From contig JABHDX010000107.1 in assembly GCA_018672815.1 (NCBI GenBank), positions 1-60,885 on the forward strand: a stretch of 60,885 bases of DNA, written 5' to 3'. Positions 9,369 to 17,944 of the stretch are shown piece by piece. A program made the position numbers and the translations under genes. This DNA comes from Gammaproteobacteria bacterium. Lineage in GTDB: Bacteria > Pseudomonadota > Gammaproteobacteria > UBA11654. Numbering within the stretch: the stretch's first letter is position 1; each line of letters opens with the position of its first letter. The notes beneath the pieces were generated by a model. The model had not been told where the DNA came from and searched no databases. It saw only the letters and a program-made list of their open reading frames with translations.

Positions 9369-10544
9369 ATGGAATTACCATTATCAGGAATTAAAGTGAT
9401 AGAAATGACTCATATGGTTATGGGACCCGCTGTTGGTGCAATACTTGGTGACTTGGGGGCAGAAGTTATAAAAATAGAGCCCATAGGGGGCGATAAAACA
9501 AGAAATCTAAAGCAATCAGGTTCTGGCTATTTTCTCACCTACAATAGAAATAAAAAAAGCATAGCATTGGATATTAAAACTCCTGAAGGGAAAGAAATAG
9601 TTACAAAGCTACTTAGTAATGCTGATGTTTTTATCGAAAACTTCAGACCTGGCGCTATGGATAAACTGGGTCTAGGTTATGATGATTTAGAGAAATTAAA
9701 TCCACGTATTATTTATTGTTCAGCGAAGGGATTTTTGAAAGGGCCCTATGAACACAGAACAGCCTTAGATGAAGTAGCTCAAATGATGGGCGGTTTGGCT
9801 TATATGACAGGACCACCAGGTAGACCTCTAAGGGCTGGCTCTTCTGTCATTGATATTATGGGTGGTATGTTTGGTGCCATTGGAATAATGGCCGCCTTAG
9901 AAGAGAGACATAGAACTGATAAAGGTCAGAAGGTCACAAGTGCACTCTATGAAAATGTAGTATATTTGATGGGACAGCACATGGCACAAACGGCTACTAC
10001 TGGTTCTGCGCCTCCACCAATGTCGGTCAGAGTTTCCGCCTGGGCGGTGTATGATATTTTTGAGACCAAAGATGAAGAGAAAGTATTTGTAGGTGTAGTC
10101 AGTGATGGACAATGGAAATTATTCTGTGAATCTTTTGAAATCAATGAATTCATTGAAGACAAAGAGATGGATCTCAATGCAGGCAGGGTCGAGAAAAGAG
10201 ATATCATTATTCCGCATATCCAAGCTTTATTTAAAAACTATAATAAGGCAGATTTAATGGAAAAATTAGACCAGACTGGACTACCTTTCGCTCCTATTTC
10301 AAAACCTGAGGACTTATTTAATGATGAACATCTAAATGCCTCAAATGGTTTAATTGATATTAAGGTTCCCTATAAAGAAATGACAACAAAACTTCCTTCC
10401 TTGCCTATTGAAATGAAGGATCAAAGGTTTGATTTGCATCATCCAGTTCCTGAAATCGGAGAACATAGCAAAGAGATTTTAAGAGAAATTGGTTGCGATG
10501 AAAAAACCATTGAGGCTCTATTTAGTAAACAAATCGTCTCTTAG
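9369..10544 (+). CDS. CaiB/BaiF family (class III) CoA-transferase
   Basis: A 391-residue family III CoA-transferase, which moves CoA between a donor acyl-CoA and a free acid. It starts with LPLSGIKVIEMTHMVMGP, has GAEVIKIEP and then NRNKKSIALDIKTPEG, all hallmarks; the region ENFRPGAMDKLGLGYDDL is the usual second signature. Length is normal. It would activate a carboxylic acid before further breakdown. It ends tail-to-tail with an MFS gene: the two stop codons share bases (TTAG at 10541-10544). The acid substrate is unknown. Confidence 0.93.
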   Translation: MELPLSGIKVIEMTHMVMGPAVGAILGDLGAEVIKIEPIGGDKTRNLKQSGSGYFLTYNRNKKSIALDIKTPEGKEIVTKLLSNADVFIENFRPGAMDKLGLGYDDLEKLNPRIIYCSAKGFLKGPYEHRTALDEVAQMMGGLAYMTGPPGRPLRAGSSVIDIMGGMFGAIGIMAALEERHRTDKGQKVTSALYENVVYLMGQHMAQTATTGSAPPPMSVRVSAWAVYDIFETKDEEKVFVGVVSDGQWKLFCESFEINEFIEDKEMDLNAGRVEKRDIIIPHIQALFKNYNKADLMEKLDQTGLPFAPISKPEDLFNDEHLNASNGLIDIKVPYKEMTTKLPSLPIEMKDQRFDLHHPVPEIGEHSKEILREIGCDEKTIEALFSKQIVS

Positions 10545-11875
10545 TCTATATCTATAATTGTAGGCTGTTCACGAAAGTAATTGAGCGACTTAAAGCCTGC
10601 GTAAATACCAATTAAACCGACCACTAGTGAAACGATAGACATGGAGTAGGTAATTAAACTTTCATCTTTAAAAACAAAATCAGTGATCAATGCCACACTT
10701 GTTGGTCCAAGTGTATAACCCGTCATACTAATAACAAAGAAATAGACTGCAGTGACTTGCCCTCTAATTTGATTTGGAGTGATATTAATCATAGCCACAG
10801 GAGCTAGTGCTGTTTGGCCGGCGGCCATGACAATTTGTGGTATAAACATTAGTGTCGCTGTTTGATAATTTGGCATCAATGGAACTAAGACTGCTGCAAT
10901 AGTCAATATAATCATACTGTATGCAAAGAGCATAACATGGGAACTATTGTTATATTTTTTGTATAACTTGTCACCAAGCCAACCACTCATAGTAGCTCCA
11001 AAAGGACCTCCTATTAGAAATGCAAAGCCTAACCACAAAGTGATAGTGGGTATAGAAGCACTGTATGCACGAATATACATTGTGGGTAACCAAGAAAGAA
11101 AAGCATACCCAATTAAAACTGAACAGGCCATGGATAAGAATAGCCATCCATAGGCTTCTTTTCTTTGATAAATAAATCGTATGGTTTCTTTAATAGAGAT
11201 CTCTTCGCTTGAATCTCCACTTTTATTAACAACTGTCATTATTCCTTTTCTGGATGGTTCCTTAATCGAAGCCATTAGTAGTGCAACCAATAAGCCAGGT
11301 ATTCCTATAAAGATAAATAAGGCTTGCCATTCATAGATTTGTCCTACTATCGGTAGAATAATAGGTGGAAAATCAGCAAAATAGGCAACTATTTGGCCAC
11401 CCAGAATTAATGCAATACCTGAACCGACAGATACTCCCATATTGAAAAATCCCATTGCTGTGCCTCTTTTTTCTTTTGGAAAGTAATCGCTGATCATTGA
11501 TAAAGCACTTGGGCTTAGTGTTGCTTCACCGACACCAACCCCAACTCTTGCAATAAATAATTGGATATATGTTTTGACGATACCTGTTGCTGCCGTCATA
11601 AAACACCAAAAAGTGATTCCAATGCCTATGATTGTTCTTCTACTTTTTTTATCAGCCAGCCTTCCAATTGGTATACCCATGGTGGTATAGAAAAGAGCAA
11701 ATGCAAAACCAAGTATTAAGCTCATTTGACTATCAGTCAAGTTGAGGTCAGATTTTACATCGGTCACAACCAGAGACAGTAATTGCCTATCTAGAAAAGA
11801 AAGAATATAGGCAAGGGTGAGTATAACTACTCCATACCAAGCTTGCTGAGATGATGGATAATTATTCTTATTCAT
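10541..11875 (-). CDS. MFS transporter, spinster-like
   Basis: A 444-residue carrier with 12 predicted helices. Signatures are LSFLDRQLLSLVV in helix 1, GIPIGRLADKKSRRTIIG in loop 2-3 and RVGVGVGEATLSPSA in helix 4, as in the spinster-like, hexuronate and phthalate-type MFS groups. It follows the DUF1838 gene by 28 bases on the same strand and is probably co-transcribed with it. The substrate may be an organic anion, by family resemblance only. Confidence 0.88.
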   Translation of the reverse strand: MNKNNYPSSQQAWYGVVILTLAYILSFLDRQLLSLVVTDVKSDLNLTDSQMSLILGFAFALFYTTMGIPIGRLADKKSRRTIIGIGITFWCFMTAATGIVKTYIQLFIARVGVGVGEATLSPSALSMISDYFPKEKRGTAMGFFNMGVSVGSGIALILGGQIVAYFADFPPIILPIVGQIYEWQALFIFIGIPGLLVALLMASIKEPSRKGIMTVVNKSGDSSEEISIKETIRFIYQRKEAYGWLFLSMACSVLIGYAFLSWLPTMYIRAYSASIPTITLWLGFAFLIGGPFGATMSGWLGDKLYKKYNNSSHVMLFAYSMIILTIAAVLVPLMPNYQTATLMFIPQIVMAAGQTALAPVAMINITPNQIRGQVTAVYFFVISMTGYTLGPTSVALITDFVFKDESLITYSMSIVSLVVGLIGIYAGFKSLNYFREQPTIIDID

Positions 11876-11903
11876 CAGCTATTTTTTTAATGAGTGTTAG
11901 GCT

Positions 11904-12776
11904 TTAATCTTCCAATGGTGGTGCTGGAGTTTGTTCTCTTGAATAATACTCTAGGCTTGAAATACTTGGTCCATAGTCCTCTGTAGGTGCAGATAACATC
12001 CCAGGGTACCTTTCTTCTGAAAAATCCCTAATATGTTTTGGAATAATATCAATGTTATCTGATTTCAACATTGTACTCATATACAAACAGTGACCTGGAG
12101 TTTGGCCCATAAGCATCCAAGGTAACCAAGGAGTAATTCTATTCCAAGTACCAGTGTAATCAACTGAGGTTAATTCTGGATTTTCTAGATCTTTAGCGGA
12201 AACAAAATATCGCATCATTTCAGAAACTTGTGCCATTTTACCAGATGATTCTCTAACCCATTTATCCGGTTGAAGTGCATTGGGGTAATACAGATGCATA
12301 TCAGTATTCAAAGTAATAACATCTCCTGATCGCTTCCAAGGAAATAGCAAAGGTATTTTTCTCGGTTCACCTTTTTCTCCACCACCAAAATCTTCAGGTG
12401 CAAGAATCAGCCACTCTGAAATAGTATAGTTAAAGGGGTCATTGGCTACATGAACAACATCAACCACTTCATCAGTCCATGGATTAGTCCATTGATCAAT
12501 CATTTGTCCTGTTCTGGAATCAGTATAGAAAATGACTTCTTTATTTAGTCGTCTAATGCTTCCATCTTCAGCTGCCGGCATTAATCGCGTGCATAAAAAA
12601 GTTTCGAAACCACATAATTGTTTAACAGCCTCACCTGGTTTGACACCCAAGATTTGTCCTGTGGTATAACAGATTGATTCTTTTTCAGAATCAAGATCAG
12701 CTTGAATTCTCGCCCAAGCATCTCTATTCCATGTATTGGATTGAAAATTTATTTCAGTCTCAAATTGTATTGACAT
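11904..12776 (-). CDS. DUF1838 family protein
   Basis: A 290-residue protein matching DUF1838: early GQILGVKPGEAVKQLCGFE, then FYTDSRTGQMIDQWTNPWT and a Trp-rich end (GTWNRITPWLPWMLMG). No signal peptide is evident, although some relatives are exported. The family has no established activity; it is often seen near oxidoreductases. It heads a unit with the MFS gene and has a GTAAC direct repeat 79 bases upstream, shared with two oxygenase units, which ties it to the same pathway. Confidence 0.8.
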   Translation of the reverse strand: MSIQFETEINFQSNTWNRDAWARIQADLDSEKESICYTTGQILGVKPGEAVKQLCGFETFLCTRLMPAAEDGSIRRLNKEVIFYTDSRTGQMIDQWTNPWTDEVVDVVHVANDPFNYTISEWLILAPEDFGGGEKGEPRKIPLLFPWKRSGDVITLNTDMHLYYPNALQPDKWVRESSGKMAQVSEMMRYFVSAKDLENPELTSVDYTGTWNRITPWLPWMLMGQTPGHCLYMSTMLKSDNIDIIPKHIRDFSEERYPGMLSAPTEDYGPSISSLEYYSREQTPAPPLED

Positions 12777-12854
12777 TTTTTTCTCCCTTTAAAACTATTT
12801 TTTATGAATGAGAATAAGCAGTGATTATTTTCCCATTCTTGCTATTAAACATTC

Positions 12855-12869
12855 GTAACATTTCGTAAC
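12855..12869. promoter_or_regulatory. GTAAC direct-repeat operator candidate 1
   Basis: GTAACATTTCGTAAC: two GTAAC half-sites exactly 10 bases apart, i.e. on one face of the helix, 79 bases before the DUF1838 start. The same arrangement recurs at 20658-20672 and, inverted, at 23938-23952. Confidence 0.5.
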
Positions 12870-12872
12870 TTT

Positions 12873-13430
12873 TTATTTTGACTCTCTTAAAAGATGATTG
12901 ATTATTAATTTTCTAGTTGCCTCATCTTCAATTCCTTCAACTTTCATTCTGTTTCCAGGAATATATTGTTGTGGATTGGATATGAAACCATCGATTGTCT
13001 CAGGTGTCCACATTAATCCACTCTCTCGTTGTTGAATTAAAGCTTCTGAATAAGTAAAGTTCTTAGCAACACCTGCGGGCTTACCAAAAATTTGATTTAA
13101 GTTTGGGGCCATTCGATCACGATCACCGCTCTTGATTGAATGGCAGAACCTACATTTTCCACCATCCCAGTTTTTGAAAGCATTTTCTTCTAGAACTTTT
13201 TGTTGTTTTGTTAGCTTGGGAAGCATTTTCTGATAGGAAGAATTAGAATCATAGTAATTAGGTAAATTGATTTCAGAAGTTAAATCTCTGATAGCCTCTT
13301 CAGATAGATTAGTTTTTGTAGCAAAAGGGTAAGCTCCAAAAATAAGAAAGGGTAAGTAAAAGGAAACTGATAAAAGAATAATAATCAATAACCAATGACG
13401 TTTTTTTGCTGTTTTAAGGTATTTTTTCAT
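12873..13430 (-). CDS. Membrane-anchored c-type cytochrome
   Basis: A 185-residue protein with one N-terminal membrane helix (about 13-34), a linker and a single-haem cytochrome c domain. The haem site is C93-R-F-C96-H97, followed by APNLNQIFGKPAG and a likely axial Met in GNRMKVEG. The domain faces the periplasm. It is the last gene of MFS-hydrolase-cytochrome b-cytochrome c, 5 bases after the cytochrome b gene, so the pair probably passes electrons from a periplasmic or membrane oxidation to the respiratory chain. The electron donor is not visible. Confidence 0.85.
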   Translation of the reverse strand: MKKYLKTAKKRHWLLIIILLSVSFYLPFLIFGAYPFATKTNLSEEAIRDLTSEINLPNYYDSNSSYQKMLPKLTKQQKVLEENAFKNWDGGKCRFCHSIKSGDRDRMAPNLNQIFGKPAGVAKNFTYSEALIQQRESGLMWTPETIDGFISNPQQYIPGNRMKVEGIEDEATRKLIINHLLRESK

Positions 13431-13435
13431 AATAA

Positions 13436-13945
13436 TTAGGCAAATATATTCAAGCTAAAAACCTGATAACGAATCATGTGATAAATTCTAAAAAATATAA
13501 TAAAGAGAATTAGAGTGATATAAAAAAAACCAAAAGCACTGTGTAAATAGCCAACTGTGACCCATAATCCATGGTTGATAGTATCAATACCTGGAACAAA
13601 TTGAAGTAATCCATCCCACCATGCGCTCATCATTCCTGAGATACCTTGTGCAATAAAAGCACAATAAAGGCTAAATTGAAGGACATGAATTTGTGCGTAA
13701 GCAAAATCCGGTAATTTAGAATTATTATTCTGAGGGGTAAAGATGAACCAAAGTGCTATTCTAAAAAAGCTGCACACAAATAACAATGACCCTGTTGCTA
13801 TGTGAAAATTACGTAGAAGTAATCTCTCTAGAGATTCAGTTGGTACGGTCGGTGTTTCAGATATATTCTTAAAGACAACTAAAAATAGCAAGAATACTAT
13901 CCAGCTAGTGATTGAAGACAGAGTTTTTAATTTGTGATCATTCAT
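13436..13945 (-). CDS. Cytochrome b561-type membrane protein
   Basis: A 169-residue protein with four hydrophobic helices. Candidate haem-b ligands are the His residues in RNFHIATGS, QIHVLQF, YLHSAFGF and YHMIRY, the usual layout of bacterial di-haem b561 proteins. It overlaps the end of the upstream hydrolase gene by 4 bases and is followed 5 bases later by the cytochrome c gene. It probably mediates electron flow between the periplasmic cytochrome and quinone. Confidence 0.8.
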   Translation of the reverse strand: MNDHKLKTLSSITSWIVFLLFLVVFKNISETPTVPTESLERLLLRNFHIATGSLLFVCSFFRIALWFIFTPQNNNSKLPDFAYAQIHVLQFSLYCAFIAQGISGMMSAWWDGLLQFVPGIDTINHGLWVTVGYLHSAFGFFYITLILFIIFFRIYHMIRYQVFSLNIFA

Positions 13946-14733
13946 AATATTTCTATAGTGTTTATAAATGATTTGAATTTATTTGCAATAGCTTCTGTAT
14001 CTAAATCGGGCCCAAGATTTTTTCCTTTTATTTCATGAGTTGTTGAATCAGATTTAATGAGTTTCGTTTTTTTAAAGAATGGATACATGACATCGTCTTT
14101 TGAACACATAACCAGACAGGGACATTTTATACTTTTAAATGAATTAATAAGATCCTGATCCCATATTGCATGATGAGATTGATGTGAGGAATAATGAGCT
14201 CTAAGTGCATCAAGTGTTTCTCTATGTTGTAATGCTAAATTGCCAGTAGCACCAAGAACCTCTCCAGTTAAATGCCAGACAGTATTGAGAAAATCACCAT
14301 TTTCATCCGGTGACCAATCAGTATTCATATTTTTTAGTAATTCAATTTTTTCTTCTTTATCAGCAAAAAAAGGACCAATCATACTTAAAGACATAACATT
14401 GTTAGGTCGTTCTAAGGTTATCTGTGTTGCTAATGATGAACCGGTATGATGTCCAAATAAATGAAACTGATCAAGATTAAGGAAATCAATTACTTCAATT
14501 ATCCATCTTGCATAATCACCAATATTAGGAGTGCCAATGGGGTCAAAGCTTTGTCCAAAACCAGGTGTATCAATGGCATACATGTTCATTCCACTCAGTT
14601 GTTTCATCATTGCCTCAAACATTAATGAAGAGCTTGGTGTTTGATGAAGAAAAATAATGGGTAGACCATCGCCTTCTGTAAAGCGGTAGTGGCATTGACC
14701 AGCTGAGGTATCTGCATAGGCTTTTTTTATCAT
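13942..14733 (-). CDS. Alpha/beta-hydrolase-fold protein with His at the nucleophile elbow
   Basis: A 263-residue alpha/beta-hydrolase fold protein. Strand 3 is followed by HQTPSSS (oxyanion-hole region, 30-36), DTPGFGQS follows at 55-62, and the elbow is G94-H-H96-T-G98, so His replaces the Ser, Asp or Cys nucleophile at position 96. Relatives with a GxHTG elbow exist, but I know of no established chemistry. The N-terminal domain of the 558-residue protein at 16151-17827 has the same substitution. It sits between an MFS gene (2 bases) and cytochrome b (4-base overlap) in one operon. Confidence 0.85.
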   Translation of the reverse strand: MIKKAYADTSAGQCHYRFTEGDGLPIIFLHQTPSSSLMFEAMMKQLSGMNMYAIDTPGFGQSFDPIGTPNIGDYARWIIEVIDFLNLDQFHLFGHHTGSSLATQITLERPNNVMSLSMIGPFFADKEEKIELLKNMNTDWSPDENGDFLNTVWHLTGEVLGATGNLALQHRETLDALRAHYSSHQSHHAIWDQDLINSFKSIKCPCLVMCSKDDVMYPFFKKTKLIKSDSTTHEIKGKNLGPDLDTEAIANKFKSFINTIEIL

Positions 14734-14735
14734 TA

Positions 14736-16049
14736 CTATGTAGTTTCTTGATCTTTTTTGAAGTTTTTACCAGGTGACTTAATCAATATAAATACAGAAG
14801 CTATAAATAAAATAGCATTCACAGAAGCAATCAATAGAAATGGTCCTGCTGGAGAAATATCAAATAGACGACCACCAACTGATGTAGCAATCAAAATTCC
14901 AATAGCACCAAAGAATGAACTAAAACCAATTACTGTGCCTCTTTCTCTAATGGGCGCTTCTTGTCCTATAAGGCTTGCAGTAGCTACTACCGTGCCAATT
15001 GCACTACAAGAAATTAGAATAAAAACTGGTAAATTACTCATATCAAGAGGGGAATCAACAGTCATGATTAAAGAATAAGCCATCATTCCCATTCCCATAG
15101 CAATAGTCATCGCTGCAACTCGGTTAATACGATCAATAATCCATCCAAAAATAAATGCCCAAAATACACTGATTAGATTTGTAATAACAATGACTGGAAC
15201 TACTTTCCCCATTGATTCTGCAGGCGTTAGTCCCATAGCAAAACCACTCGTAATTGCCCATTGCGAGATGAATAAACCGTTCACTGAAACATCAGCTCTG
15301 GCCAAAAAGGTGGCTGCGAATGAAAGAGTAATTCTAGGGTTTTTCATTGACTTGAGGCCAACTTTTATAAGGTCTTTGGTGTCTGGTTTGGCGTTCTGTT
15401 TTGAGTTATCTTCATTTGGTACTCCACTTTTTAGTCCCTTGTAGAAAACCCATGCCGAAATTAAACCAATTATAGCCGCTAATAGCATTGTCAACTTGGC
15501 AGCCTCAATAGGTTCAAAACCATTGCTTTCAAGGCTTTTAGGTAGAAATCCCAAAATAATAGCAAACCCAAGTACACCAAAAGCATTAAGAACTGAATGA
15601 GCACTGACAAATTTTCCTCTTGATTGCTCTGCAGGATAATCTCCAGTAACAACAGCTAAAACACAGGATAATGATGCAGCACCAATTGCAAAGAATGTTC
15701 TAAAAATAAATAGTTCTGTTAATGTGCTGGCATAAGGATAAATTGCAAAGCCCAATGAGATCAGAAGAGTTCCAAAAACAAAAACAGGTTTTCTACCTAT
15801 GCGATCGCAAAGAATTCCGAATGGCCCAATGAGTGCAATAGCTATAATTTCTTGTGCAAACGCTAAATTACCAGTAATGGTTCCTTGTCCTGACATAGGA
15901 ATGTCTAGGACTACGGTAAGTATATAGCCTTGTACAAAATTCATTCCAGCTAGCAGACCTATACAGATAAAACAGGAATAGAAAAAAGTAATAACATTGA
16001 TCCTACTTATTCCTTCTGCTAAGAATATTGGCCCTAGTTTATCTTTCAT
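14736..16049 (-). CDS. MFS transporter
   Basis: A 437-residue major facilitator protein with about 12 helices. Loop 2-3 has GPFGILCDRIGRKPVFVFG; the central loop is long and charged. It is the first gene of the unit MFS-hydrolase-cytochrome b-cytochrome c and is probably transcribed from the 101-base gap at 16050-16150. It is similar to the carrier at 5884-7143, including a TVIGFSSFFGAIG-type segment near the C-terminus. The substrate is unknown. Confidence 0.88.
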   Translation of the reverse strand: MKDKLGPIFLAEGISRINVITFFYSCFICIGLLAGMNFVQGYILTVVLDIPMSGQGTITGNLAFAQEIIAIALIGPFGILCDRIGRKPVFVFGTLLISLGFAIYPYASTLTELFIFRTFFAIGAASLSCVLAVVTGDYPAEQSRGKFVSAHSVLNAFGVLGFAIILGFLPKSLESNGFEPIEAAKLTMLLAAIIGLISAWVFYKGLKSGVPNEDNSKQNAKPDTKDLIKVGLKSMKNPRITLSFAATFLARADVSVNGLFISQWAITSGFAMGLTPAESMGKVVPVIVITNLISVFWAFIFGWIIDRINRVAAMTIAMGMGMMAYSLIMTVDSPLDMSNLPVFILISCSAIGTVVATASLIGQEAPIRERGTVIGFSSFFGAIGILIATSVGGRLFDISPAGPFLLIASVNAILFIASVFILIKSPGKNFKKDQETT

Positions 16050-16150
16050 CTATTTTCCTTAGAGTTATTTATATTTCCTCTGTTGAGAGAAATTAAGAGA
16101 TTAAAAAATATTATCATGCAACACAGTAAATGTAACTGCTAATGAATTAT

Positions 16151-17827
16151 TTATATCTTGGATAGAATGATCTCACCCCATTCATTGTTATTCTCTGGGA
16201 GCTGTATTAATGAGCAATTATTTAATTCTTTAGTCAGAGATTGATATTTCTTTATCAATGGATGTGAATCTTTAGCAGCAATGAATAAAGGTACTCTTAG
16301 TTGTTTTAAATTATCTTCATAACTGTAAACGAGATGCTCACGTAAATTTGCTCTCCAGTATTTACTTGATCGCATCAACTCAGTTAATTCAATTTGTAGT
16401 TGATTTTCATCGATGTTAGGTTTTTCCCATATGATTGCAGAAGCTTCTCTTTTATACCAAGGCCAAAAAAGTTTTGAGTCTCTGATCATATGCCAATATT
16501 TCAAAAGGTGTCCTCCAGCCCAATCTAATTCTATCTTAGGAAAGCCATATTCTAAATAATCATCAATCTCAATTTTGTCCAAAAACCAGGGTTCAATCAG
16601 TATGAGTTGATTGATTATTGCTTTAGATTTCAAAGCCAATTCAATAGACAAAGAGCAACTGTCATTTATAGTAATCACTGTTGCAGATTGAGTACAATGA
16701 TGATCAAAAACTTGTTGAATAATGTTTGTATTCAATGACATTAATTGTTTTATTTTCAAATCCTTAAAAGACTCTCCATGTCCAGGCAAATCAATAGAAA
16801 TTAGAGGCTTACTCTTTGCAATTGGATTCGTTAGATAATTTATTGTTTTTGATGATCCTCCTGCAGGATGGATAATGAATAATGATTCTTTTTGACCATT
16901 AAAGTTTTTTTTAAGGCTAATATCTCCTTCTTTGCAGTGAATAATTGAGTTCAAGAGCTCACCATCCAATGATTTTTGTTCTTGTTTCTTATAGTGAGAT
17001 GAAGCTGGGAATTTTAATAAATGCTTTTTTGATTTTTCCAATGCTTCTTGGTGATTCAGTGAATTTTCTATAATGGAGATACTTGAAGGTTTGAGCCTTT
17101 TTAGAGATTTACTTAGGGGATCAGAATCAGCAGCTGTGATAAAATTTGGAATGGTTAATTGAGGAACAAACTTCTCATTTCTATACTGAAAAGCTGCACC
17201 ATAAGCTGTTCTATAATGGTCACCCGATCTCAAAAATTCCAGCGTATTTTCATGCAGTATTTCTGGAGGAGAAATATCAAAATTCATTCTAGCTTCTTGT
17301 GTTCTCTCGTGCCATGGAAAGAAAATAAGCTGTTCCCTCATTCTTGACCAGAGCCAGGTTAAATGACTCCCATCCCATTGAGGTATAAAAGGTGGCAGAT
17401 AGTTTTTCATGATTTTTTTTAAAGCACTGTCTTCTAGAACAACAACTCCATTGCAAGCAATCGAAGAAATTCTTTCCGGAAATTGATGAGCGATAGCAAT
17501 TGAGATGCTTGCACCTGTATGGAAACCATATAATCCGAATTGATTAATTTCTAATGAGTCCGCTAACTCAATGGTAGCTTCAGCAATATCTTGAATTGTA
17601 ATATTTTCAGCATCAAGTGGATCAGAGCCACCATAACCTGGTGTATCTGGAGCAATAATTGTAAATTCTGATGCCCATTCATTGATTTGTGGTTTATATT
17701 CATCAGCTGATTTGGGCGATTGATGCAGAAGAAAAATAATTGGGCCTGTACCTGATACTAAGTATCTAACTTGTCTTCTACCCCATTTGCCTTGGAGGGT
17801 GCAAAATTCTGTTTTTATTTTGTTCAA
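16151..17827 (-). CDS. Didomain alpha/beta-hydrolase fusion
   Basis: A 558-residue protein with two successive alpha/beta-hydrolase domains, about twice the family length. Domain 1 (about 1-275) has HQSPKSADE (35-43), DTPGYGGSD (61-69) and elbow G101-F-H103-T-G105, again His in place of the nucleophile. Domain 2 (about 310-558) begins LFIIHPAGGSS, has DLPGHGES and a degenerate elbow N388-D-S390-C-S392 with both glycines lost. Domain 2 may be structural or regulatory. It diverges from the dehydratase-like gene across 117 bases. No trans-membrane segment or signal peptide is visible. Confidence 0.82.
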   Translation of the reverse strand: MNKIKTEFCTLQGKWGRRQVRYLVSGTGPIIFLLHQSPKSADEYKPQINEWASEFTIIAPDTPGYGGSDPLDAENITIQDIAEATIELADSLEINQFGLYGFHTGASISIAIAHQFPERISSIACNGVVVLEDSALKKIMKNYLPPFIPQWDGSHLTWLWSRMREQLIFFPWHERTQEARMNFDISPPEILHENTLEFLRSGDHYRTAYGAAFQYRNEKFVPQLTIPNFITAADSDPLSKSLKRLKPSSISIIENSLNHQEALEKSKKHLLKFPASSHYKKQEQKSLDGELLNSIIHCKEGDISLKKNFNGQKESLFIIHPAGGSSKTINYLTNPIAKSKPLISIDLPGHGESFKDLKIKQLMSLNTNIIQQVFDHHCTQSATVITINDSCSLSIELALKSKAIINQLILIEPWFLDKIEIDDYLEYGFPKIELDWAGGHLLKYWHMIRDSKLFWPWYKREASAIIWEKPNIDENQLQIELTELMRSSKYWRANLREHLVYSYEDNLKQLRVPLFIAAKDSHPLIKKYQSLTKELNNCSLIQLPENNNEWGEIILSKI

Positions 17828-17874
17828 AAGAATGACCTTTTTTATATATAGACTAAGTTTATTATCTTTATTGG

Positions 17875-17888
17875 TTAATGTTAATCAA
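17875..17888. promoter_or_regulatory. FNR/CRP-type box candidate before the dehydratase-like gene
   Basis: TTAATGTTAATCAA matches the FNR consensus TTGAT-N4-ATCAA at 9 of 10 fixed positions. Its centre lies about 62 bases before the start expected from the TATAAT at 17932-17937, the class I activation distance. It also forms part of a wider imperfect dyad (17871-17888). This is a prediction from pattern only. Confidence 0.4.
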
Positions 17889-17944
17889 TGTGTTTATAAA
17901 TCTTACTTAATACTTGATCCATCTAAGTTGATATAATAATTTTT

